Shown here: in pieces, positions 45,858-54,473 of the stretch
Position numbering within the stretch: the first letter of the stretch is position 1
How the letters are laid out: each line of letters starts with the position of its first letter
Source: VRUE01 sp963822295
GTDB lineage: Bacteria > Actinomycetota > Thermoleophilia > Solirubrobacterales > 70-9
Assembly: GCA_963822295.1 (NCBI GenBank)
Contig: CAWGHD010000002.1
Span: forward strand, 124,001 to 188,000
Reading direction: 5' to 3'
Length of the DNA stretch: 64,000 bases
Notes under the pieces: generated by a model
Told to the model about the DNA's origin: nothing
The model's input: the letters and a program-made list of their open reading frames with translations, nothing else
Databases searched by the model: none
Position numbers and translations under genes: made by a program

Positions 45858-45967
45858 GCATTGCCTCCACTTCATTGTGCTGCGAACGCGGAGGATGCGG
45901 TGAAGCAACGACGCGAGCGCTAGACACACCTTTTGCCGGGCTATTGCCCGACCCAAAGCCGGGACCG

Positions 45968-45973
45968 TAGCAT
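45968..45973 (+). promoter_or_regulatory. -10 box of the YHYH-protein gene
   Basis: TAGCAT, 8 nt before GTG 45982, consistent with leaderless transcription. Confidence 0.4.
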
Positions 45974-45981
45974 GGGGGACC

Positions 45982-46905
45982 GTGAACCGCCCCCTATGGC
46001 AGCAGGTGATCGCTCCGCTCTGTGCCTGTGCCGCGGTCATGGCGCTGACCGCGATCGGCGCCGGAGGAGCCTCTTTCGGCGCCGCCGGGACCTCCTCGAC
46101 CGACCCCGCGTTCCTGCCGATCGGCGACGGCAAGGTGACCACATCGGGCCCGCAGCGGGGCTACGTCTACCGCTGCGGGAGCGGCATGGCGCCGCCGGGA
46201 GGCGGGGGCGCCTTCGCCGACGGGCCGTGGATCCGGGCCGACGGGACCTACGACCTGACCGCCAAGGCGATCGTCGACGGCGCCGTGCGCTGGCCGACGG
46301 CGCGCTTCAAGATCCGTCTGACCGCGACGCGGCGCGTGTTCGGGGGCAACGGGCTGCCCGAGAAGCAGACGACGGGCGTATTCCCGATCCAGGCCGGCGA
46401 CGACGCCTACCAGTACGACCGCAACCCGAACTCGATCCGCGCCGGCTCGGTCGCCTACTCGCTCCCCCGCCACCCGAAGCGGGCCGCGAGCCCGAGCTGC
46501 CTCTCGGAGGGCGCGATCGGGATCGCCAGGAACGGGGTCGCGATCTTCGACGGCCTCGACGCCCTCCAGCGCGACGCCGTCGCCCACGAGGTCCAGGACG
46601 CCTGCGGCGGCCACCCGCAGCAGCAGGGCGTCTACCACTACCACTCGATCCCCGCCTGCCTGCTCGCCGGCGAATCCACCAAGCGGCCTTCGGGCCTGGT
46701 CGGGTTCGCGCTCGACGGGTTCCCGATCTACGGGCCGCGCGGCGCCGGCGGCCGGCTCCTGACCAATGCCGACCTCGACGCCTGCCATGGCCGGGTCGGC
46801 CGGGTCCGCCTCGATGGCCGGGTTCAGCGCATCTACCACTACCACGCGACCCTCGAGTACCCGTACACGCTCGGCTGCTTCCGCGGCGCCGAGCAGGCCG
46901 GCTAG
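45982..46905 (+). CDS. Secreted YHYH-domain protein
   Basis: 307 residues with a signal peptide (residues 1-~30). Two YHYH motifs (GVYHYHSIPAC ~ residue 217 and RIYHYHATLEYPYTLGC ~ 285) and a conserved core GFALDGFPIYGPRG mark the YHYH family. The histidine and cysteine pattern suggests metal binding; the activity is unknown. Several such genes in bacteria sit beside oxidases or copper proteins, but none is obvious here. Start GTG 45982. Confidence 0.85.
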   Translation: MNRPLWQQVIAPLCACAAVMALTAIGAGGASFGAAGTSSTDPAFLPIGDGKVTTSGPQRGYVYRCGSGMAPPGGGGAFADGPWIRADGTYDLTAKAIVDGAVRWPTARFKIRLTATRRVFGGNGLPEKQTTGVFPIQAGDDAYQYDRNPNSIRAGSVAYSLPRHPKRAASPSCLSEGAIGIARNGVAIFDGLDALQRDAVAHEVQDACGGHPQQQGVYHYHSIPACLLAGESTKRPSGLVGFALDGFPIYGPRGAGGRLLTNADLDACHGRVGRVRLDGRVQRIYHYHATLEYPYTLGCFRGAEQAG

Positions 46906-46965
46906 CGCTCGGATCTGGGCAGGATCGTGTTCAAGGGGAACCATCACCGGTCGATACGTCAGACG

Positions 46966-49422
46966 ATGACCCTCGCGCGCATACCGTCGCGTCGCCCAGT
47001 CGCGCTCGCGGCTGCGCTGGCGAGCGCGGCGCTCTGGGCCCTGGCCCCCGCCGCCCAGGCCCAGTCCGAGGGCGGCGGCGACCTCTCGCCGCGCCTGGCT
47101 GAGCTGGCCAGGCCCTCGGTCGCCGCGGCGCCGGATGCGGCGCAGGCGCGGGCCCTGGATCTCGCCGTTGACGGCCCGGGCAGCCTGCTCGGCAGCGGTG
47201 AGCGGATCCTGGTCGACGTCCGCTTCGAACGGGGCGCCGCGGCCGGGAGGGAGGCGGTGCTCGCGACCGGTGCCCGGATCGTCCACCTCAGCCGCCGCTA
47301 CCAGACGGCGACCGTCGCGGCCGAGCCCGCGGACCTGCGCGCGATCGCCGCCGCCCCCCGGGTGGCGGGCGTGACCGAGGTGCTGGAGCCGATGGTCTCG
47401 GCCGAATGCGCCGGGTCGGTCACCTCCGAAGGCGACACGCTGCTGTCGGCCTTCGCCGCCCGCTCCGACTTCGCCGTGGACGGCAGCGAAGTCACCGTCG
47501 GCATCCTCTCCGACTCCTTCGACCGCGACCTGACCGCGCCCACCCACGCGGCCGACGACGTCGCCAGCGGCGACCTCCCCGGGCCCGGCAACCCCTGCGA
47601 ACGCACCACCCCGGTTGACGTGCTCTTCGATCCCCTCGCCAGCGCCGAAGCCAGCGACGAGGGGCGGGGGATGGCGCAGATCGTGCACGACCTCGCGCCG
47701 GGGGCCGAGATCTCCTTCGCGACCGCGTTCGAAGGGGAACTCGAGTTCGCCGAAGCGATCGAACTGCTGGCCGAAGAAGGGGCGGGCGTGATCGTCGACG
47801 ACATCTCCTACTTCGCCGAGCCCTTCTTCCAGGACGGCCCGGTGGCGGTCGCGATCAACAACGTCGTCGCCGACGGCTCCTCCTACTTCTCCGCGGCCGG
47901 CAACGACAACCTGATCATCGGCGGCGACAACGTCGCCTCCTGGGAAACGCCCGAATTCCGCGAGACGGCGGACTGCCCCCTGCTGCTCGAAGCGATCACC
48001 CCCGCCGAACGTTGTCTCGACTTCAACCCCGGCGCCGGCGAAGACAACACCTTCGGGCTCACCGTCGACGCCGAAGAAACCCTGCTCGTCGACCTGCAGT
48101 GGGCGCAGCCGTGGAACGGGGTCGTCAACGACATCGACCTCTACCTGCTCGACGGGACCGGCGCGCCGCTGGCTCCGCTCGGGGGGACCAGCGACAACGT
48201 CGGCGGCTCGCAGAAACCGACCGAGATCCTGCAGTGGGAAAACCTCACCCCCCTGCCCAAAGAAGTCCAGCTCGTGATCGACCGCTGCTTCAGCTCGGAA
48301 AAAGAGGCCGAAGAAGAAAAAGGCTGCAACCCGAGCCCGAAAATCGTCAAAGCGGCGAAACCGAGGATCAAGTTCGCGCTGCTCCAGAACGGCGGCGGCG
48401 TGAGCGCCACCGAGTACCCGAAATCCTCGGGCGGCGACGTCGTCGGCCCGACGGTCTTCGGGCACGCGGGCGCCGCCTCCGCGATCGCCACCGCCGCGGT
48501 CAACGCGGGCTCCGGAAAATTGGAGACCTACTCCTCGCGCGGGCCCGTTACCCATCTCTTCGGCCCGGTCTCCGGCGTCGCCCCCGCGCCGCCGATCGTG
48601 CCGCAGACGATCGCCAAGCCCGACCTCGCCGCGATCGACTGCAATCGCACCTCCTTCTTCGCAACCGAAACCTCACCGGGGATATTCCGCTTCTGCGGCA
48701 CCTCGGCGGCCGCGCCGCACGCGGCCGCGGTCGCGGCGCTGCTCGGCGAGGCGAATCCCTCGCTCACCCCGGCGGAGACCCTGGCGGCGCTGAAGACGAC
48801 GGCGAGCCCGGTCGCGGGAGCCGGCCCGGACGGGGTCGGCGCCGGTCTGGTCAACGCGCACGCCGCGCTCGGCGGCTCGATCCTGCCGCCGGAGATCGAA
48901 ATCACCGAAGAGCCCGACGAGGTGAGTCAGGACCGGACGCCGACGATCGCCTTCGAGGCCAACCGCCCGGTCGCCTTCAGCTGCGCGCTCGACGCCGGCC
49001 CGTTCTTCCCCTGCACCTCGCCGTTCACGCCCGCGGAGCCGTTCGAGGACGGCCTCCACGGCTTCGTCGCCCGCGGCATCGACATCGCCGGCCGGATCGG
49101 GACGAGCGAAACGGTGCTCTTCACGGTCGACACGACCCCGCCCCGCACCATCATCCGCACCCACCCGCGGAAGAGGATCCGCACCCGCACCCGTCGGGCC
49201 AGGGCGGTCTTCGGCTTCGCCTCCAACGAGCGTGAAGTGAGCTTCACCTGCCGGGTCGACGGCGGCCTCTTCCGCTTCTGCCCGGCGACCCTGGCGCGCC
49301 GCTTCAAGGCGGGTCGCCACGCCGTCCGCGCACGGGCCGTCGACGAGGCCGGGAACGTGGACCCGACGCCGGCGGTATTCCGCTTCCGGGTCAAACGCGT
49401 GCGCAGGCCCTCAGGGCGCTGA
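46966..49422 (+). CDS. Secreted subtilase-like protein with D-E-S type active site
   Basis: 818 residues. Signal peptide at residues ~1-33. A propeptide-like region is followed by an S8-type fold. The catalytic Asp lies in GILSDSFD. The expected His motif HGT is replaced by DEGRGMAQIVHDLAPGA, where a Glu takes its place, as in a recognised D-E-S variant resembling sedolisins. The Ser is in GTSAAAPHAAAVAALL (~residue 578). The C-terminal ~190 residues hold two beta-sandwich repeats (cadherin-like/Big-type, FSCALDAGPFFPC and FTCRVDGGLFRFC) likely disulfide-linked. ATG 46966 is chosen as start because TACGTC lies 5 nt upstream; GTG 46927 is an alternative. Confidence 0.85.
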   Translation: MTLARIPSRRPVALAAALASAALWALAPAAQAQSEGGGDLSPRLAELARPSVAAAPDAAQARALDLAVDGPGSLLGSGERILVDVRFERGAAAGREAVLATGARIVHLSRRYQTATVAAEPADLRAIAAAPRVAGVTEVLEPMVSAECAGSVTSEGDTLLSAFAARSDFAVDGSEVTVGILSDSFDRDLTAPTHAADDVASGDLPGPGNPCERTTPVDVLFDPLASAEASDEGRGMAQIVHDLAPGAEISFATAFEGELEFAEAIELLAEEGAGVIVDDISYFAEPFFQDGPVAVAINNVVADGSSYFSAAGNDNLIIGGDNVASWETPEFRETADCPLLLEAITPAERCLDFNPGAGEDNTFGLTVDAEETLLVDLQWAQPWNGVVNDIDLYLLDGTGAPLAPLGGTSDNVGGSQKPTEILQWENLTPLPKEVQLVIDRCFSSEKEAEEEKGCNPSPKIVKAAKPRIKFALLQNGGGVSATEYPKSSGGDVVGPTVFGHAGAASAIATAAVNAGSGKLETYSSRGPVTHLFGPVSGVAPAPPIVPQTIAKPDLAAIDCNRTSFFATETSPGIFRFCGTSAAAPHAAAVAALLGEANPSLTPAETLAALKTTASPVAGAGPDGVGAGLVNAHAALGGSILPPEIEITEEPDEVSQDRTPTIAFEANRPVAFSCALDAGPFFPCTSPFTPAEPFEDGLHGFVARGIDIAGRIGTSETVLFTVDTTPPRTIIRTHPRKRIRTRTRRARAVFGFASNEREVSFTCRVDGGLFRFCPATLARRFKAGRHAVRARAVDEAGNVDPTPAVFRFRVKRVRRPSGR

Positions 49423-50109
49423 GCCGCTCGACTGCCGGCGGGCTATCCGGTGGCCGACGAGCAACAGGGCGACCAGCGCCGCGGCGGTGCCGATCACGAG
49501 CGGGTCGGTTGGGCTGAGCCCTTCGAGGCGGGTGCCGAAGTAGACCGAGAGTGCCGTGATCGGCAGGTAGCCGACCGCCGTCGTCCAGAGGAAGCGCCAG
49601 GGCGGCACCCGGGCCGCGCCGGCCGCGTAGCTGGTCAGGCTGAAGGGGACGATCGGGATCAGCCGAACGCCGAGCAGGAGGGTGACGCCGCCGCGCTCGA
49701 TCATCGCCTCGGTGCGGTCGAACCGCTCGCGGCCGAACCAGCGCTCGAGCAGCGGTCGCGCCACCGAGCGGCCGATCGCGTAACAGAGGAACCCCGAGAG
49801 CAGCCAGCCGAACATGACCAGGGCCAGCGCCGGGAAGAAGCCGTAGACGAAGCCGGCGGCGGCGTCGACGATCTCCGCCGGGTAGAAGACGACGGCGTGG
49901 ATCAGGGCCAGGGCGATGATCAGCAGCGGGCCGGCGATCCCGAGCCCGTCGAGCTCTTCGCGCATCTGCTCGGTGTCGCCGCGGACGGCGGCGGAGAAGG
50001 CGTCGTTGAGGGCCGGCACCGCCAGGACCAGGCCGGCGAGGATCGCGATCCCCGCCAGGGTGATCGCGACCTCCAGCAGCGGCGGCCTCCAGCCGGGGCT
50101 GTCGCTCAC
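49411..50109 (-). CDS. VTT-domain (TVP38/TMEM64/DedA-like) membrane protein
   Basis: 232 residues with five or six membrane segments. The central VTT region contains GFVYGFFPALALVMFGWLLSGFLCYAIGR and the signature IPIVPFSLTSYAAGAARVPPWRFLWTT. Relatives act in lipid scrambling, membrane potential or envelope stress. GTG 50109 overlaps the RecD2 stop by 4 nt, so it is translated with the helicase gene, although no functional link is known. Confidence 0.85.
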   Translation of the reverse strand: MSDSPGWRPPLLEVAITLAGIAILAGLVLAVPALNDAFSAAVRGDTEQMREELDGLGIAGPLLIIALALIHAVVFYPAEIVDAAAGFVYGFFPALALVMFGWLLSGFLCYAIGRSVARPLLERWFGRERFDRTEAMIERGGVTLLLGVRLIPIVPFSLTSYAAGAARVPPWRFLWTTAVGYLPITALSVYFGTRLEGLSPTDPLVIGTAAALVALLLVGHRIARRQSSGSAP

Positions 50110-52226
50110 CCCGACAGGCGCCCGGTCAGCCCCGAGTGCCGGCCGCCGCCGTCGTCGCGCCGCAGCGCGGACTCGAGCGCTCCCCGGTCGCCGACCAGCA
50201 CGCAGGTGCTGCGGGCGCGGGTGATCGCCGTGTAGAGCAGCGGCCGGGTCAGCATCCGCGTGTGGGAGCGGTGGCAGACGCCGACCACCACCGGCACCTC
50301 GCAACCCTGCGCCTTGTGCACTGAGATCGCGTAGGCGAGTCGCAGGGTCGCGGTCTCCCCGTACGGGATCGCCAGGCTGCCGCCGTCGTCGGTGTCGACG
50401 AGGATCTCCTCGTCCTCCGGGTCGTCGTCGCGCAGGAAGACGATCGATCCGTTCATCAGGCCGAGCTCGTGGGAGTTGCGGGTCTGGATCAGGCGGTCGC
50501 CGATCCGGAAGCGGCCGAGGACGGCCTCGCCGTCCGGGTTGAGCCGCTCGCGGAGCCGCTCGTTGAGGGCGTCGATCCCGATCGCCCCTTTGTACATCGG
50601 GGCGAGGACCTGGACGTCGCGCACCGGGTCGAGGCCGAAGCGCTTCGGCACGCGCTCGGCGACCACCTCGACCACGGTCTCGAGCGCGCGCTCGGGAAGC
50701 CGTCGCTCGATGAAGAAGAAGTCGTGTTCCTGGCCCTCCTCCGGCTCGAGGTGGGGGGGACGGCCGCCGTTGATCTCATGGGCGGCGGTCGTGATCATCG
50801 AGCGCGCCGCCTGGCGGAAGATCTGGTTGAGCCTGACGACGGGCGCGATCCCCGACGCGATCAGGTCTTCGAACGGCTTGCCGGCCCCGATCGGCGGCAG
50901 CTGGTCCGCGTCGCCGACGAGGACGACGTGGGTCGCCTCCGCCAGGCCCTCGAGCAGCACCTGGGCGAGGCGCAGGTTGAGCATCGAGGACTCGTCGACG
51001 ATCACGAGGTCGGCCGGCAGCGGATGCCCCGGCCTGAAGGCCGGGTCCCGTCCGGGCATCCACTCGAGCAGCCGGTGGATCGTCTGCGCCTCGTGGCCGG
51101 TCGCGTCCTCGAGCCGCCGCGCCGCACGCCCGGTCGGCGCGCAGAGCACGACCCTGGCGTCCGCGGCCAGGGCCTCGGCGACGATCGCCCTCGTGCAGAC
51201 GGTCTTGCCGACGCCGGGCCCGCCGGTCAGGATCGAGACCCTCGCCGCGAAGGCGCCGCGCACGGCCGCCCACTGCTCGTCGGTCAGCTCGTCCTCCGGC
51301 GCGTCGCCGGGCCGGTGGTCGAGCGCGGGCGGCGCCGAGGCGCGGCTGCGCAGGGTCTCGGCGACCGCGATCTCACTGGCCAGCGTCGGCTCCCGATACA
51401 CACATCCCTCGTCCACGGCCAGCCCCGGGCCGGCGATCAGCACCTCGGGGTCGGGCTCGAGGCCGGTCAGGGTGGCGGTCCGCCTGGCGAGTTCCGCCAC
51501 CGGCAGGTTGGTGTGGCCCTGCTGCTCGGCTTCGGAGAGCGCGTAGGCGGCGGCGGCCTGGGCGCGCCGGTCGGACTCGGGCGGCACGTCGGCGGCGAGG
51601 GCGATCCTGTCGGCCCGGGCGAACCCGACTCCGTCCACCTCGGTCAGCCGGTAGGGGTCCTCGTGGAGGATCGCCATCGAGCGCTCGCCGAAGCGTGTGT
51701 GGATCGGGGCGGCCAGGTGGGCGAGGCCGTGCGGCGCCAGCTGCACGTGGAGGTCGCGGACCGCCCGCGAGGCGTGCCAGGACTCCGCGGCGGCAGCGGC
51801 CTGCTTGCCGCTGACTCCGCGCAGGGCGCCGAAGACCGCGGCCGGGTCGGCGGCGATCGCGCCCAGCACCGCGTCGCCGTGCTCCTCGACCAGGCGCTCG
51901 GCGCGGGCCGGCCCGATGTGGCGCAGCGAGGTCAGGTAGGCGACCCGCCCGGCGTGGTCGGCCGGGTCGAGCGGCAGCGCCCCCCGCGCCCGCAACTGGC
52001 GGCCGTAGCGCGAGTGGGTCTGCCACTCGCCGCTGACTTCCGCCCGGTCACCCGCCTTGAGGTGCGCGACCGGGCCGACGAGGGCGAAGCCCTCGCCCGA
52101 CTCCGTGTCCTGCACCTCGAGCACCGCGTAGCCGTCGTCCTCGGCGCTGAAGATCACACCCAGCACCTCGACCGTCGCCGCGTGGGTGGCCTCATCGCTC
52201 TCGAACAGGGTGGCTGCTGCGTCCAC
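50106..52226 (-). CDS. recD2: RecD2-type 5'-3' DNA helicase
   Basis: 706 residues, superfamily 1B helicase not tied to RecBC. N-terminal OB-like region (~15-90) and a helix-hairpin-helix region (HIGPARAERLVEEHG and RGVSGKQAAAAAES) precede the motor. Walker A GGPGVGKT (motif I), motif II VDESSML, motif III GDADQLPPIGAG, motif IV LNQIFRQAARS, and the C-terminal SH3-containing domain with YAISVHKAQGCE and YTAITRAR (motifs V/VI). The starting region has TACGAT-type promoter context only on the other strand; start ATG/GTG at 52226 with a CAGCTC upstream stretch is uncertain by a few residues. Confidence 0.9.
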   Translation of the reverse strand: MDAAATLFESDEATHAATVEVLGVIFSAEDDGYAVLEVQDTESGEGFALVGPVAHLKAGDRAEVSGEWQTHSRYGRQLRARGALPLDPADHAGRVAYLTSLRHIGPARAERLVEEHGDAVLGAIAADPAAVFGALRGVSGKQAAAAAESWHASRAVRDLHVQLAPHGLAHLAAPIHTRFGERSMAILHEDPYRLTEVDGVGFARADRIALAADVPPESDRRAQAAAAYALSEAEQQGHTNLPVAELARRTATLTGLEPDPEVLIAGPGLAVDEGCVYREPTLASEIAVAETLRSRASAPPALDHRPGDAPEDELTDEQWAAVRGAFAARVSILTGGPGVGKTVCTRAIVAEALAADARVVLCAPTGRAARRLEDATGHEAQTIHRLLEWMPGRDPAFRPGHPLPADLVIVDESSMLNLRLAQVLLEGLAEATHVVLVGDADQLPPIGAGKPFEDLIASGIAPVVRLNQIFRQAARSMITTAAHEINGGRPPHLEPEEGQEHDFFFIERRLPERALETVVEVVAERVPKRFGLDPVRDVQVLAPMYKGAIGIDALNERLRERLNPDGEAVLGRFRIGDRLIQTRNSHELGLMNGSIVFLRDDDPEDEEILVDTDDGGSLAIPYGETATLRLAYAISVHKAQGCEVPVVVGVCHRSHTRMLTRPLLYTAITRARSTCVLVGDRGALESALRRDDGGGRHSGLTGRLSG

Positions 52227-52292
52227 AGCTCAAAGCTAGCCCCCGTCGAGGCGGCATCTCCCTGCCCGGGGCCGCACTTTCCGGGGAACGCA

Positions 52293-52298
52293 TACGAT
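52293..52298 (+). promoter_or_regulatory. -10 box of the SRPBCC gene
   Basis: TACGAT, 8 nt before ATG 52307, consistent with leaderless transcription. Confidence 0.4.
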
Positions 52299-52306
52299 CG
52301 AGCCGG

Positions 52307-52771
52307 ATGCTCGAGAGCGATCGCCTTCCCCACATCGACGAGCACTCGGCGCTGGTCGATGCCGCCGTCGGGCCCACCTGGGAGGCGCTGCTCCGGGTCG
52401 TCGAGGGCTCGTTCTCGGCCGGTGGCGCCGGGCGCTTCGCCCGCATCCTCGGCTGCGCCGAGACCGAGGCCGGCGGCCCGCGGCCGCTGGCGGCGGGCTC
52501 GACCGTCCCCGGCTTCCGGGTCGAGGCCGCGACCGAGGGCAGCGAGCTGGCGCTGGCCGGCAGCCACCGATTCTCCGACTACTCCCTCGTCTTTCGGCTC
52601 GACGACCTCGGCGAGGGCCGGACCAGGCTGCGGGCGGAGACGCGGGCGGCGTTCCCCGGCCTCAGGGGCGAGGCCTACAAGACGATGGTGATCCGGACGC
52701 GCGGCCACGTGCTCGCCACCCGGCGCCTGCTCGGGGCCACCAAGCGACGGGCCGAGCGCCGGCGGGGGTGA
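52307..52771 (+). CDS. SRPBCC-fold protein
   Basis: 154 residues; START/SRPBCC-like fold inferred from the opening VDAAVGPTWEALLRVV and the strand pattern GSELALAGSHRFSDYSLVFRLDD. Such proteins bind small hydrophobic ligands. No ligand or catalytic residue can be named. Basic C-terminus (ATKRRAERRRG). It overlaps the next gene by 4 nt. Confidence 0.7.
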   Translation: MLESDRLPHIDEHSALVDAAVGPTWEALLRVVEGSFSAGGAGRFARILGCAETEAGGPRPLAAGSTVPGFRVEAATEGSELALAGSHRFSDYSLVFRLDDLGEGRTRLRAETRAAFPGLRGEAYKTMVIRTRGHVLATRRLLGATKRRAERRRG

Positions 52772-52977
52772 GCGCCGAGCGGCGCGGGCCGCGCAATGGG
52801 CTCTGCGACGGCTGCCTGCACCAGACGCTGGTCCACAACACGCGGGGCTCGGTCTTCTCCCTCTGCGAGCGCTCCCGAACCGACCCCGCCTTCCCCCGCT
52901 ACCCGCGGGTGCCGGTCGCCGCCTGCCCGGGCTTCGAGCCTATTTCGCCATCGGGTCGGGCTCGCCCAGCTGACTGA
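52768..52977 (+). CDS. Small Cys-rich conserved protein
   Basis: 69 residues with CDGCLHQTLV, then FSLCERS and VAACPGFEP: four cysteines in a pattern that could bind zinc. Close relatives (short proteins with CDGC and CERS motifs, ending PGFEP) are common in actinobacteria. Function unknown. Starts within the stop of the SRPBCC gene (GTGA) and overlaps the convergent cupin gene by 38 nt. Confidence 0.68.
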   Translation: MSAERRGPRNGLCDGCLHQTLVHNTRGSVFSLCERSRTDPAFPRYPRVPVAACPGFEPISPSGRARPAD

Positions 52978-53332
52978 CGTCGGGCGCCTCGTAGACCTTG
53001 CCCGGCATGCCGCCGAGGATCAGAAGGCGGACGCCGTCCTCGCCCGGCCAGACCTTGCGCATGACCCCGGAGCCGACCCTGGCGGCGTGGTCGGGGTCGA
53101 GCGGGAAGCGCTCGCCCTCGATCTCGAGCTCGCCGCCGCCGCGCAGGGTGAGGTAGACCTCCTCCTGGCCGTCGGTCGCGTGGTCGTGCTCGGGATAGCC
53201 GTCGAAGTTCGGGGGCATGTCGATGATCTGGATGCCGAACGACTCGACGCCGAGCTCCGCCCTGACGCGCTTGAAGGCGCCGAGATAGATGGCCTCCATC
53301 TCGTCGATCTTCTTCACCGTGTAGTTGCTCAT
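52940..53332 (-). CDS. Cupin-domain protein
   Basis: 130 residues, single cupin domain. Motif 1 is FDGYPEHDHATDGQEEVYLTLRGGGELEIEGE, with His pair and Glu as metal ligands; motif 2 is weaker. The enzyme activity is not clear. It is divergent from the TetR regulator gene across a perfect 16-bp palindrome, so it is probably under that regulator. Confidence 0.82.
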   Translation of the reverse strand: MSNYTVKKIDEMEAIYLGAFKRVRAELGVESFGIQIIDMPPNFDGYPEHDHATDGQEEVYLTLRGGGELEIEGERFPLDPDHAARVGSGVMRKVWPGEDGVRLLILGGMPGKVYEAPDVSQLGEPDPMAK

Positions 53333-53393
53333 CTCTCCTCCTCGAAGGCTGGTCGTCCCCGGCGGGCGCCGGGCCCCGCGATCCTATTCGAAT

Positions 53394-53409
53394 GCACGAA
53401 CGTTCGTGC
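53394..53409. promoter_or_regulatory. Perfect 16-bp palindrome between cupin and TetR genes
   Basis: GCACGAACGTTCGTGC, a perfect dyad in the divergent promoter region, 20 nt before the TetR GTG and 60 nt before the cupin start. Position and symmetry suit autoregulation by the adjacent TetR protein. Confidence 0.75.
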
Positions 53410-53429
53410 TTTTCGGTAGCCTCGTTCCG

Positions 53430-54014
53430 GTGAGTCCGACGACTGCAGAGAGGGGCGCCGCGACCAGGGCCGCAATCCTCGACCACGCGATCGACCTCGC
53501 CTCGGCGGAGGGCCTCGAAGGCCTGACGATCGGCCGGCTCGCCGCCGACCTGCGGATGAGCAAGAGCGGGCTCTTCGCCCACTTCGGCTCCAAGCAGGAC
53601 CTGCAGCTGGCGACGGTCGGGGCCGCCGCAGAGCGCTTCCGCGCCGCCGTCGTCGATCCCGCGACCGATGCGCCCGAGGGCTCCCCGCGGCTGCGCTCGA
53701 TGGCCGCCGCCTACCTCGCCCACCTCGAGTCCGGCGACTACTCCGGGGGGTGCTTCTGGGCGGCGACGTCGGCCGAGTACGACGACCGGCCGGGACCGGT
53801 TCGGGATGCGATCGCGGGCTCGCTCGACGCCTGGCTCGGCGAGCTCGAGCGGCAGGCGCGGATCGCCGGGGTGGCGGAGCCGGAGCGGCTCGCGTTCGAG
53901 CTCTACGCCGTGGTCATGGGGGCGAACTCGCGCTTCCGGCTCTCCGGCGACCCGCGGGTCTTCGCCTACGCCCGCGACGCGATCGGACGTCTGCTGGCGG
54001 AGCTGCCGCAATGA
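53430..54014 (+). CDS. TetR-family transcriptional regulator
   Basis: 194 residues. The HTH region AAILDHAIDLASAEGLEGLTIGRLAADLRMSKSGLFAHFGSKQDLQL (residues ~14-60) is complete; MSKSGLFAHFGSK is characteristic of the YcdC/AcrR-like branch. C-terminal ligand domain includes YSGGCFWAATSAEYDDRPGPVRDAI. TAGCCT lies 7 nt before GTG 53430, so translation may start on a leaderless mRNA. The palindrome at 53394-53409 is the probable operator. Overlaps the next gene by 4 nt. Confidence 0.9.
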   Translation: MSPTTAERGAATRAAILDHAIDLASAEGLEGLTIGRLAADLRMSKSGLFAHFGSKQDLQLATVGAAAERFRAAVVDPATDAPEGSPRLRSMAAAYLAHLESGDYSGGCFWAATSAEYDDRPGPVRDAIAGSLDAWLGELERQARIAGVAEPERLAFELYAVVMGANSRFRLSGDPRVFAYARDAIGRLLAELPQ

Positions 54015-54448
54015 GCGCCGAGCAGCGGGCGGCGGACTTCGCCCGTCGCTTCGCCGACTTCTGGGCGGCACCGGCGCCGGCGCGGCTCGGCGAGCTGCTG
54101 GCCGAGGACGTGCGCCTGATCGCGCCGATGACGCCGACGACCCACACCCTGGCGGACGGCGAACGCGCCTTCGCGACGATCTTCGGCCTCGTCCCCGACC
54201 TCACCGCCGAGGTCCACGGCTGGGGGGCGACCGCGGACGGGGTCCTGATCGACTTCACGCTGAGCGGGACCGCGGGCGGCGCCCCGATCGAGTGGCACGC
54301 GGTCGACCGCATCGCGATCGGCGAGGACGGCCTCGGCACCGAGCGGGTCTCCTATTTCGACTCGCTGCCGCTGATCCTCACCGTGGCCCGGCGCCCCCGG
54401 GTCTGGCCGGGGTTCGTGCGCAGCCGCCTTGCCGGCCGCCGGGGCTAG
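54011..54448 (+). CDS. SnoaL/NTF2-like protein
   Basis: 145 residues. Opening FARRFADFWAAPAPARLGELLAEDVRLIAPM and strand pattern EWHAVDRIAIGEDGLGTERVSYFDS indicate a cone-shaped NTF2 fold. These act as small isomerases, hydratases or ligand carriers; the role is unknown. ATG sits in the TetR stop (ATGA), so it is probably co-regulated with the TetR gene. Confidence 0.8.
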   Translation: MSAEQRAADFARRFADFWAAPAPARLGELLAEDVRLIAPMTPTTHTLADGERAFATIFGLVPDLTAEVHGWGATADGVLIDFTLSGTAGGAPIEWHAVDRIAIGEDGLGTERVSYFDSLPLILTVARRPRVWPGFVRSRLAGRRG

Positions 54449-54473
54449 CCGCATCGGGCAGAATGGGGCGGCG

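Noticed and set aside
45858..45981. Cold-responsive RNA thermosensor in the csp leader
   Set aside because: No stable alternative structure or conserved cold box could be recognised by eye; only a plain leader is supported.
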